Positions 46,377 through 56,981 of a stretch of 64,000 bases of DNA are shown one piece after another; position 1 is the first letter of the stretch, and every line of letters starts with the position of its first letter. The stretch covers positions 1,364,001 to 1,428,000 of the forward strand of contig JAQFWX010000003.1 in NCBI GenBank assembly GCA_027605045.1. The letters run 5' to 3'. Made by a program: the position numbers and the translations under genes. Source of the DNA: Phallus indusiatus. Lineage: Eukaryota > Basidiomycota > Agaricomycetes > Phallales > Phallaceae. The notes below the pieces were generated by a model. It was given only the letters and a program-made list of their open reading frames with translations, was not told the origin of the DNA and searched no databases.

Positions 46377-47684
46377 ATGTCTTTATCACTACCTGTCCCC
46401 AAAGCGGTCCTCTATTATAACGAACGAAGTGTCTGGTCTTCTGCTGGTAAGTTCTCCAGCTAGTTCTGAATGATTATGGCTAATGGAAAAAGTCCTACTT
46501 TGTTTGTGAGCCTTTTCTGGATATTCCTCCGTCAATATGTCATAATCTTCACAGGGAAGAAAAAGGATATGGTAAAGATGAGCTGGAAATGAGGGTTGTC
46601 AGTCTTGGTATGTCATATTCTATGGATTTGAATCGTGTTCCATGACCCCGAGTAGATAAAGGAGAGAATTTTGCACCGGCATTTTTGCGAATCAGCCCCA
46701 AAGGTCTGAGCTTTTCCTGTGATATGCATATGCTACTCGTTTACAAATTGAAAAGGAACACTTCCTGCACTGGTAGTCCCGTTGGACAAGACACTCTCTC
46801 CGAATGTTCCACATCGTTATAAAGCTTTGACTAGCACTGAAGTGAGTCTTCTGTTCAGTGGTGAACACAAAAGTATCATAACCTTCTGGGTATAGACGAT
46901 CTTGGAGTTTCTGGATAAATCACGACTAGTATCTTCGCGAACCAGAACAACGTCATCATCACCAGCACCTGCTCTCAAACCAGCCACGGTATCACTGGGT
47001 GATGTTTGCAACAGAATCATTCAAAATCTACATTCGACTCCTACCAACTTTCTCAATTTAGCTGCCACGAGTCAAGAAGAGTTGGTATCTAAGGCAACAG
47101 GACCGGAAGGGGATTTCGTCAGATTGAGACATTCTATGCTTGAAGGGTATCTGAATGGCGAGGATGCTCCTGATCCTGCCAAAAGACTTTGGGAGAGCCG
47201 GTTTTACGAGAATGAATTCTTTATGAAAGTTTACATGTTGGCTGAGGTACCTACGGCGAACCTGGAATCTCAGCAAGCCAATGAAAGAGAAGCGTTCTTC
47301 AGACAATCTCGAGATGCCTGGAAGGAAATCAAAAACACATTACAACTTTTGGAAAAGCATATAACGTTACCTTATACCCTCGGTAACCACCTAGATCCAC
47401 ACACCAATCGATTTACTGATCTGATATTTGCAGGAGATCAATTATCTTTGGTCGATCTACATCTGGGTGCATGGTTCACCAGACTTCTTCACTTGATACG
47501 AGCTCCGTATAATCCGTCGGGGAAGATTATCGTCGATTATGTCGGATTTGACGGTCTTCAAGAGACCATTCGTCGAAACACTGGTGACGTCGATTTTGTC
47601 GTTAGCGGTAAATTAAGAGATTTTTGTGTGGCGATAATGGCCAGGAAATCATGGCAGAAAGTGTACAAGGACGGTTTGCATTGA
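46377..47684 (+). CDS. Glutathione S-transferase-like protein
   Basis: Exon 1 (46377-46446) encodes MSLSLPVPKAVLYYNERSVWSSA, the first strand and helix of a thioredoxin fold. Small exons then give LEEKGYGKDELEMRVVSL, DKGENFAPAFLRISPKGTLPALVVP (with the cis-Pro of a GST N-domain) and TSTETILEFLDKS. The large last exon is the helical C-domain, with NEFFMKVYMLAEVP and the DQLSLVDLHLGAWFTRLL segment, where Asp-x-x-x-Asp is the GST N-capping motif. Final stop at 47684. The substrate is unknown. The fold call is firm; the subclass within fungal GSTs is not determinable here. Confidence 0.8.
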
Positions 47685-47929
47685 GAGATTTACTATGGAC
47701 CTTATAATACTTGGCTTAAAAATATGTCCACAATATGCAAAGATACAGTATTCCTTCATGTATTTATTTGTCCTTACATGTTCGGCGTTTACGGTTGCAA
47801 CTTTTTGAAAATTCTGTCTGATTCTTTGTCCTTCCATTTGGACTTTCGGAGTTTGCCGGGTCAGGGCATACTTAAAGTCCGGCACCGTGCTGCAGGCAGA
47901 CAGGCGAATTGCCACAACCACTTTGAAGC

Positions 47930-48857
47930 ATGTCTTCAGCACCAAGGTATAACTCATCTTTCTTTCCCCTCCAAAATTAATCAGGTTTTAACACATGACC
48001 ATGCAGGCACGAATTCTATGAAACAGACGAAAGGGTAAGTTCTTAGACTGCGTATTTTTTGCTTTATATGCATTCGACTGCACATCGGTGTTTTTGTACC
48101 AGGTTACTATTTCTGTATTTGACAAGGGCGCAGACCCAGAACAGGTTTCTGTCAATCTCACACCTCGAAGCGTATGTATATATTTCATATTTTCTTTTCT
48201 TTTCCTCGAGTAACGCGATTCTATCGCATTGTAAATAGCTTCACTACCAGAACGGTGACAAAGTACTTAGTCTGGAAAATCTGACGGGTGAAATCGACCC
48301 CGAAGCAAGTAACTTTACGGTTGGAAAGGTTAAAGTTGAGGTATGTATACCACGTTATATTCACTGAGTTTCAGAAGGTGATGTCATTAATATCTGTCAA
48401 ACATTAGATTCGTCTCGCGAAGAAAACCGCTGGGAGATGGACCAAATTAGTTAAGAACTCAGCAGAGGACGAAGGTATGTATACAGAATATCTCCTGCCA
48501 CCATATTCAGCTCACCGAACCGCTTTATTTTTGTCAGATACTATCTCGCCTGGCACTGCGGCACCAGGCTCTAACAGTGTATCCCAAAGACACGAAAGAA
48601 AAAACTGGGAACGCGTTACGACCAATATTCTGAACGCTGATAAGGATAAAAACGCTCAGGAAGATCCAAATGCGATAGACTCAAACCGTGCCTTCGCCGA
48701 TCTGTTCGCGAACGTGGATGACGATGCTAAACGCGCTATAGCGAAAAGTTACATTGAATCTGGGGGAACGACGTTGTCGACCGATTGGAGTGATGTGAAG
48801 AAGGGTCCAGTTCCTGTACGCCCTCCAGACGGTCAAGAATGGAAACAATGGGGTTAG
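47930..48857 (+). CDS. SGT1-like co-chaperone with CS and SGS domains but no TPR
   Basis: Six exons give a protein of about 220 residues starting MSSAPRHEFYETDER. The CS domain follows (VTISVFDKGADPEQVSVNLTPRS, LSLENLTGEIDPEASNFTVGKVKVEIRLAKK, GRWTKLV). The SGS domain is at the end (NWERVTTNILNADKDKN, DPNAIDSNRAFADLFANVDDDAKRAIAKSY, GTTLSTDWSDVKK). Sgt1 links Hsp90 to SCF ubiquitin ligases and kinetochore assembly. The usual N-terminal TPR region is absent: the start is within a few residues of the CS domain and the upstream gene ends 245 bases earlier. It could be the sole Sgt1 or a paralogue. Confidence 0.85.
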
Positions 48858-49065
48858 ATGTAAAAATCTCATCCATCCTATGTCTCGCACTCGTCTGCTG
48901 TCTTTGCTCTAACTATTAATTTCAACGTTTTATTCAAATCAAATTTTATACATTTTAACACTCTTTGATGTGTGATAAAAGTCGCGCTATATCATACAAG
49001 TAATGCAAGAAAAGGTAGTTTGAAAAGTCCTCCCTCCATTCACGTCAACCCGAGAGGCTTTCCTT

Positions 49066-51652
49066 CTAAAATCGGGTCGCTCTGTATGCCAGCAATGGAT
49101 AACGTCCATCAGATATTAACACATCTGGTGGAATAGAAGGCGCGCGTCTATGGCCGTTGCTAAATGACGCGTTCTGGTGTGCCAGCCCGGTCTTATGACC
49201 AGGTCCTATAGTAGTCTCAGAAGAATTATCATGATGACCTAGTTGGAGCCCAAGAGACGATTCCGTCGTGGACTGCCGGAAAGGATGGTGGACCGGTTTA
49301 TCCGACGACGAAAAGACAACCCTTTCAAAGCCTTGTTTTTGCCAGTATTCATCCTCGGCCTCATGACCATCTTCACCAGGTAAGGTAGGTGGATATATCG
49401 ACGGAGAAGACTGCGCCACAGAGTGTTGGCTCTGATTCATGAGTGGATTCGGGAATATCTTCGGGGGAGGTCTTAGAGTTGATGAGCTTATTGTTAACCT
49501 TCTAGGATTCCTCGGAGGGATAATCGGACGACCTGATTCCGGTGGAGTGAGCAATGCGGAATTACGTGGTGTTTCCAAACGAGTTACTGCGGTTTCTTCA
49601 TGGGGTCTGGGAAGATTGAGCAGAGGTACAGTCCGTAGGCTTTTCGGAGTCACGATGTGGTGCTGTTCACCATCATTTTTCTCCTCGACGCGAAGATTGT
49701 TGTGAGCTGGTAAACTGTATCGATGCCTAATATTTTCGTTTACAGTTTGAGGGTAGAAGGTATTCTCTCGAACCAGACTGATCGGCTCGACTTGGAAAGC
49801 CCCAGCATCTCTTGGCAAACGCGGAAGGTCAAAGATAGGAAGTTTAGCGTCGTTATAAAGAGGGAAGTTAGGATGTACGCTTGAATATGAAGGAAGGAGT
49901 GCAGCGGGGTGAGATATCTTTGTATTTCTTTGAATCATAGGGGCGGTCGAGTGGTGAGAATGGTTAGAATGATTAGAGTCGTGTGTAGGTGTATGGGAGC
50001 CATCTGAGGCGTCAGAGACAGGCCGAGAAGCTCCGGCACTGAGAATGTCTCCAAATGCCCTCATCTGGCTGGCTCGTTTGTAATGCGTTTCATCGTCGTA
50101 TGGGAAGGGGTTTGGTCGCGATATCATCAGTTCGGATCGGGGAGACTGGTTACGTTTGCGACGACGACAACGAGCTATGAGCCATGGTAAAAGCCCCAGT
50201 ATAATGAGAATAACAACTGTAACTGCTACGAAAACACCAGCTACGAGGCTATGGTCGCTGAAGAAGCTAGAGGAATTCATATTTACGTTATTATTAACTG
50301 ACGTCTGTCAATGTTAAATATACGTACCCATTGCTTGGATGACTGCTAGGCACCGTTGTTGCTTCTGGACCTGTAGAAACTATACCCTGCGGTTCGTTCA
50401 GACTGGTGTGCGATGGGATCTGTCAAAGATAAGATAAGCGCCGTTTAAGAAATCAATGGAATTACACACCGCGGTTGATGAAATACTGTTTGTAGAAGAG
50501 GCTATTGAATGCGAAGACGAAGTACTGACTGTTGAGGAAGTTGAATTATGAACCGATGTCGTGGAATTTTGTACATTGACAGATGCACTATGGAACGGCG
50601 AAGACGAGCTGGACGGATGATCAGATGTTCTAGGCTGAGATTGTTTCAACGACTCCATCACGTTTGAAGAGCTCGTTGTATGCGGGGGGTCTTCTGATGA
50701 AGAAGTTCCTGACTGACTGGGTGCACTGGGGGATGGGCTAGGCGACGGACTAGATGTGACTTCGGTACTAGGTGCAGATTTGGCCGCCGTTTGAGGTGCA
50801 GCGCTTGCATGACTGGGCGATGACGATGAGCCGGATGGAGAGCCGGATGGAGAGGGTTCCTGAGTACTTTTGTTAGGTGCAGAAGACGACCCCGGTAGGG
50901 TTGTCTTGGATGACGCAGATTGCGAAGGCGCAGAGTCCGCAGAACTGTTGTCGCTGCGGGGGCTTGTAGGCATTGCAAGAGACGATGTATTGCTTATAAA
51001 AAAAAAGAACTCATTACGACGTTTGAATGCCAGTAATGGACTGAGCTTACCTGTTCGACACGGTAGCAGTAGGAGGTATTGCACTAAGCTGTTCTTGAGG
51101 TAGAGCGGACACCGTTTCTCTGGAATCTATATTCGGAGAGAGCTCGTCTTCACCGTCCGAATCGTCGTCGCTGCTCTCGTTCGAGCTATCGCTATCTCTT
51201 TCACTGTCTTCGTCACCACTATCAATATCGCTGTCTTGGTCTTCGTCGTCGGCGTCACTACCACTATCGCTGCCGCTGTCGGCGTCACTGTCGCTGTCCG
51301 AACCGTCGTCCTCCTCGGCAATGATGGTTGCAGGCAGAGAAGAGGAGGACGAAAGAGAGTGAGAGCTAGAAACTATATTTGACGGCATAGAAGGCGTCAA
51401 ACTAGATCTCAAATTGACAGCAATAGGATCAGGCGATGCGTGCGTCCACCTGTCAGTCATGCGTTGCAACTCTCGCGGCCGAGGATGGGGAATAGTATGC
51501 CAGGTGATAAGGCTTCCGAGCTCATGGGACCCCTCATAATAAGCATGGATTCCGGAACGGCGAGGAATACAAATGGTAAAGTCGGGAATGCCAGCAAAGC
51601 AAAGGGATTGTATAGGCGAAATGCCATTGGATCCAGCTTCTTTCCGCTCCAC
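49066..51652 (-). CDS. Mucin-like single-pass membrane protein (N-terminus unresolved)
   Basis: From the N-terminal side: a Cys-containing segment (CFAGIPDFTICIPRRSG), an extreme Asp/Ser run (about 51130-51310), a long Ser/Thr/Pro-rich stalk (50470-50990), a membrane helix (LVAGVFVAVTVVILIILGLLPWLIA) followed by CRRRKR, and a cytoplasmic tail of about 370 residues rich in Pro and Ser, ending YPLLAYRATRF. Type I topology is inferred. The architecture resembles fungal cell-wall stress sensors, but no WSC or Mid2 domain is recognised. Introns near 51010-51050, 50400-50470 and 50280-50335 join the blocks; the last one needs a one-base adjustment at a GGG. The signal-peptide exon, probably above 51652, could not be placed. 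Confidence 0.6.
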
Positions 51653-52672
51653 TATAGAAAGACCATTCCGTGGCTATTCCGGACGGAAAAAGCTACAGCA
51701 ATTAGCTCTCAAAACGAAATAGACATATGCCAAAGATTGATGTATTGGACGCTAAAAGCCTCTGCGCACCGGGAGAAAGTGGAGTGATTGTGCGAAGTCA
51801 AATGACTTAGCAAACGAGAATTAGGGGATTCTGCAATGCGTTCACATTTGCGATCTGGAGTGTGATTTGCTTATCCGTCCCCATGGCGAAAGCCTGATTT
51901 CTGTTGTACCATGCGGCCAGTCATCTTGTGAGCATTTCTTTCGTATGCCTTCTCCGGATTTGCTGGCAGTGGACACGGGAGAAGGAAGACCATGCGAGCG
52001 CTTACGGAAATAAATTGCAAGTGCCTGGCTGGCATTAACATTCGGACTTGGACTTGAATCCAGTTTATTGACAATTGAGCATCATCCATTCAAGTCAGAT
52101 TCTACTTTTTCAAATGGTACATTCGATCCTTTCCGACAAATTCACATGCTTCCGCGTTATTATACAGAAACGGCCATGTATTGCAAATAATGTACAGCGT
52201 GCAGAAAAATAATATAAAAGCACAATAGGAATCATATGATCGAAAGCAAAAAAAGTCTTCCTCCTGCTAGTAGTATGAATAAATAGACCAGAACTTCTCT
52301 TATCTTCTTCTCTTATCTGATTAATACGCAAAAATCTTCAGATACCCACACACTCACATTCGAAGCTGCACGCCGTCGTTAGGTTCATACATCGTAAAAA
52401 GTCTAAATTCCATCGAATTACGCGGATTGAGTAGTATGCTTGTGGATGCAAAAATAAAGAAACATCGAAACCGAACAGAGGGATGCAGTAAAATAATGCC
52501 GGAAAACAAGAAGGAAGGTGGACTGGTGTCGTCATGGGCGGGGAAAAAAAAATACATATGAGATAACACGTCGCAATATCCGCTGCCAGAGTTCGCAATA
52601 TACCGTAAGTATATGAAGGCATCTCAAAGTTGTGAACACTCAAATACTCACTAGCACTCGTCATTTGCTTCT
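51653..52672. other. Intergenic region between two minus-strand genes
   Basis: It should hold the first exon and promoter of the mucin-like gene and the 3' flank of the Rab gene. I could not find a convincing signal-peptide exon. The far half (52100-52660) is A/T-rich with no coding signal. Confidence 0.4.
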
Positions 52673-53795
52673 TTATCTCGAGCAGCAGTTCGCCTTTAAC
52701 CTTTTCCCATGATGGCTAGAGGATACACTCAAACTGCTGAAGCTTAATCTCGAGGCACTCGTTATCCGCCGTAATGACCGATCCCCGTAGCTGACGCCGC
52801 TTCCAGCTTTCTCAGGATCTAACACGCCCGACTCAATTGACAGGAGAATAGACCGCGCTGCTAGAAGAAAAGGCGCTTCCACATTCTCTCCATTCAAAGA
52901 TGATGTTTCAATAAAATGAACGTCTAAAAAAAATTGATGAGAATTCAAAAGAGTTGGGTAATAGAACCTACTATTATCCGCAGCCCATTTACTCGCTTCC
53001 GACCATTCGACTTCACGCTCCTCCTCTTTGTCTGATTTATTACCCACAAGCACGATGACTAGATGAGGACTGGCTAAAGCCCTCGCATCAGCTAACCATC
53101 TTGGTAAACTGAGGAAAGTCGATCGACTGGGTAGAGAATTAGACATCAAGACGGGACATTTTCTTTGACTCAATGCGCTTACTCGGTTATATCATAAACT
53201 AAAATTGCTCCGGCAGCGCCACGATAGTAACTTCGTGTTACCGACCTGTAACAGCCATAAGGTTAGTGTTCATTGAGTAATTAGGAGGTCGTCCGACCTG
53301 AACCGCTCTTGACCGGCAGTATCCCATAACTGAATTAGACGAGTTCGTAAGTAACCAACGATACGTAGAAACAAGGTATGAATGACTGACCTGTAATTTA
53401 CATCTCTTCTCTCCGATATTGACTGTTTTGCTTGAGAACTCGACGCCGATTGTATGTTGAGAATGTTGCTTGACTATACATATGAATGACTGTCAGAACA
53501 ACGAAAGGCTCAATGTCAGTCGTAGAACGAACTGACATGAGTTCTGCGAGAAATGATGCAATAGACAAGACTTTCCGGTCCCTGCTTCACCTGCAAAATG
53601 GCAATAACGAATGCAATCAGCTCCTTGGGATGCTCGTTCGGAATTCGTGATGGCAATTGCAAAGCGTACCAATAATGATGAATTTCAGAAGGAAGTCTAA
53701 GCCAACGGTCAAGATTCCAAATATATCGCTGAATGATAGATCATACCATATGCTTCTTGTAGTTCTGTACCCTCCCCGTAATCGTCGAAAGACAT
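52673..53795 (-). CDS. Rab4-like small GTPase
   Basis: Rab4-type GTPases control early endosome recycling. About eight small exons join without frame breaks: [39 protein letters not shown] (P-loop GEAGTGKS), HSQHTIGVEFSSKTVNIG (switch I with the effector Thr), LWDTAGQERF (G3), RSYYRGAAGAILVYDIT (switch II), LVIVLVGNKSDKEEER (G4 NKSD), ETSSLNGENVEAPF (G5), and a tail ending NCCSR. The Cys pair fits double geranylgeranylation, although two residues follow it. HTIGVEF and the tail pattern favour Rab4 over Rab2 or Rab14. Several donors begin GTC. Confidence 0.85.
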
Positions 53796-53984
53796 GGCAA
53801 TAGATAGCAGTGTAAACTTCGGGCGTCTAATAACTCGGATGATGGCATGACGGTCGCACACCCGGCGCCCAATAGCACACCCTTTTACCGAGGCATCCGG
53901 CGGAGTAACAATTTACTTCATAGTCATGTTCATCATGGACGGACAATTTCATTAACATCTTGCTTGCGCACATTTGGTCTAATT

Positions 53985-55503
53985 CTACCATCCTTTCCAT
54001 GGCACCCAGATATCCACAACTTCATTTGCTTTGCCTAAATCAGAGTCTACGATGTAATACCACGGATGGTTCGCAGCCGTCAAGCAAGCATGCTGAGGGA
54101 TAATTCGAATAACGCTTCCAATATTTAGTGGCGACTCATCTCCTGGTTTTCTAATCAAGATTCCATGCTCCTATAACCAAGCGTTGAGCGACGATCAAAA
54201 AAAGGGCGATCCCATTACCTGCGAGACGCGTCCTAATTTCCAATTTTTACCTTCAACATCACCAAAGCCTCCAGATGGACCTGTGTCCTTGCTCATGGCA
54301 ATAGCACCGGCATCGCACAAAGCTTCATCTTCGCCATCTTTACCTCGTCCAGGGTAATACGACAGCACCGTACTCAAGATGGCATGGGCGACTCTTTGCG
54401 GTCCTACGAGACTAGTGTGCATTTGCTGCAAATCAAGCATAGGATAATTTCCAGCATGAATCTCTAGTTTTCCGTTGAGAACAGACTCCAACTGTTTGAT
54501 AATTTCTTCTGTAGGCTCCTGGAATGCGTGTGCGGTGGGTGTCGACCCGACAGAGAGCACAAAGACATCTGAGTAATCTTTGGAAAACATACTCGAATAT
54601 ATATCTTTCGCTATCCCAGCTGCACTGTTGGCGGCCAAAATTTCAGTATTCAAGAACCCGGAGGCTTCGTCGAGGGTGGTAGATCTATAAGACTGCCCGG
54701 CATGACAGTAGAATCCATAGACCGAAAAGGCGGGAGACGCAAACAGTTTCTGCAGAATCTCCTTGAAAATTGGGGAATCAGGCTCAACCCCGGCGCGTCT
54801 AAAAAATCAGAGTTAACCGAAAGATAATCGAGTTCCGAAATTAAACTCAAGCTTACTTTCCTCCGGTTTCAATCTTTACAAAAACGGACCAAGGGGACTT
54901 GCGGTCATTCACTTGATTGTATTCTTCTAGAATCCGAATTTGCTCAAGATGATCTACTAATAACCTCAGGTGGCCTTGGTGAGCTTCCAGCACATCCGCC
55001 ATCTCCGCCAGTTCCGTGAGCTTGTTCAGTCCTACCGGAAGTCCGTATAACATCTTCGTTCCCATTGGCACACGTTGAACCTCATTTGACAAGGAGAAAG
55101 CAGACATACATCGTTAACAATTCCGTCGTCCACTAAACCCGACCGAATGATCTCTTGGGCCTCCATAATAGTAGAAGCGACAACCGCCGAGGTCTTCTTA
55201 ACATCTGAAATCTGAAGCTGCAATATGACACCTTCCCGAGTCTTGACATGTCCTTTTAATAAACACACTAGTCAGATACAATGGTCCCCTCACCTTGTGC
55301 GTTTTGACATGAGCGCGAAAATCAGCATTCCACACTTTTACCGCATCGTACATTAGCGCGCAATTCTTGGCAAATAACGCTCGGTCAATGACCGCGGCGG
55401 GTGTCCGAAGAGACTGCAATGGTTTGCCTTTGAATGTCTTGTATAATTCGCCTTTTTCGGGTACATTGTCCGCCAGATAAGAAAATGTTTGAGGCGGTAT
55501 CAT
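53985..55503 (-). CDS. DSD1: D-serine dehydratase-like PLP enzyme
   Basis: Dsd1 deaminates D-serine to pyruvate and ammonia using pyridoxal phosphate and zinc. The alanine-racemase-like barrel is clear: LRTPAAVIDRALFAKNC, HVKTHK with the PLP lysine, ILQLQISDVKKTSAVVAS, DDGIVND, LYGLPVG, VFVKIETGG, YGFYCHAGQSY, SVGSTPTAHAF and HAGNYPMLD. The C-terminal zinc site appears as IIPQHACLTAANHPWYYIVD (His-x-Cys). It ends DIWVPWKGW at the stop near 53985. Five introns are inferred with no frame break. It sits in tandem with RidA on the same strand; both touch amino-acid imine chemistry, but a link is only suggestive. Confidence 0.93.
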
Positions 55504-55697
55504 GGTCCGAAGTCAAAACTTATCGTGGAACGTATTCGCACTGAAGGACTCAGTCACATGTACTACCTATGAGCCTGGGCACCTCGATAATTTGAATAAG
55601 CTTCTTTTTGCTTAGTAACTTGGGTAGATCTGGTGCATATATGTACAAGGCATTTCGCAACAACATAGTACTTTCCTAGTAGTACAATAAATTGGTT

Positions 55698-56261
55698 TCA
55701 AATGACGGCGACAGCTTCAATCTCGATATCAACATCGCCGGGAAGTCTGGCAACCTCCAAGCAAGTTCTGGCTGGTTTCGGGTCTGGAAGGAGCTAGGAG
55801 AGAGGGAAAAAAACGAGTTGAAAAACACATAAAAACAAGATAATAAAAAGTTACTTTTTCGTAGACTTCATTCACAGCCCCAAAATCGTTGAGATCCTTG
55901 AGATAAATGTTGACTTTTGCGACTTTTTCCCATGAAGAACCTGCGGCTTCCAACACGTTTCCAAGATTGTTGATACACTGGGCCTGCGAACGCCGTTAAT
56001 ACGATAAAAACGACCTTATCGATGAAAAACTCTGATATACTGTATGCTCTTTGATACCGCCGTCCACCACTTTACCATCTGGACCCGCTGGTACTTGTCC
56101 ACTGAGGTATACCAGTTTACTGCCAGCAGGAACTATAGTTGCGTGCGCTGATTTTAAAATCAGTTTTCATATTTCAGGTCTGGGACTTCATAATAATACA
56201 TACAAAGAATATGAGTGTGCTGACGATTCTTCGTCGTATTGATCTTCTGGACCTCAGACAT
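55698..56261 (-). CDS. RidA (YjgF/Hmf1) enamine/imine deaminase
   Basis: RidA proteins hydrolyse reactive 2-aminoacrylate and related enamines released by PLP enzymes such as serine dehydratases. Four exons: MSEVQKINTTKNRQHTHIL, then HATIVPAGSKLVYLSGQVPAGPDGKVV, then AQCINNLGNVLEAAGSSWEKVAKVNIYLKDLNDFGAVNEVYEK, and LLPDPKPARTCLEVARLPGDVDIEIEAVAVI. The Arg of PARTCLEV and the final I-E-A-V-A-V-I strand are family landmarks. Length is near 130 residues. Its neighbour DSD1 is just such a PLP dehydratase, so a functional pairing is plausible, though chance adjacency cannot be excluded. Confidence 0.94.
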
Positions 56262-56981
56262 TGTTTTACTAGCGTGCAATGGATGTGAAGCAAAGAGAGC
56301 AAGAAATCAGTTTATTATTATAATAAGTCAGACTATCGATGGTTTATATGTATCCTGCGTTATCAGATGAAGAATCAAGCTGTCAGAAGCACGTGAATCG
56401 TTTTTGGGAATTTACGGCACGTTTTTGAGTCGCTTTTAAGTTTTCGCCCGCATGCAACCGATGATGCACCCTTGCGAAGCTAAAGCTCTTAACTCAAGCT
56501 TACAAAAGTCCACTATCATTGTTCACCTGCACGAAGATCAGCCTGATCGGTGTTGAGCACATAAATGTTACCATAATATAGTCGACTTTGTTTGTGTTTC
56601 TTTTCCCAATGAGAATGATATTGGCTTAATACGAGAAAAACGAATGGAAGTCATCAAAGGGTCAAAGAAGTGATCGATTAATGATGTAACTGGTCAACTA
56701 TAAATGTTAAACGTCTTGACAGCGACAGAAGATTGTCATGCCTGAGATAAGTATTTCATACTGCATTCTGCCATTCATTCATTACATATTCGGAACCTAG
56801 AAAAAAGGGAAAGAAAAAGAAAAAAAGAAGAAAAAATAAATGCCCCCATAAGGGTTCGCTTCGTTCTGTTCTTTTCGATTTTTTTTCAGCTAAGCGTAGC
56901 AGAAGACGGGAAGAAAAGGAGAAAACTTGACCCCGCCCAATTTTTCTGCTAAATATATGTATCCCCGGCCCACCAGAGATG
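56262..56981. other. Intergenic region
   Basis: This is the promoter of RidA and the 3' flank of the RBM39-type gene. It includes a long A/G run at 56806-56845 and a T-rich run near 56880. No coding signal was seen. Confidence 0.5.
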
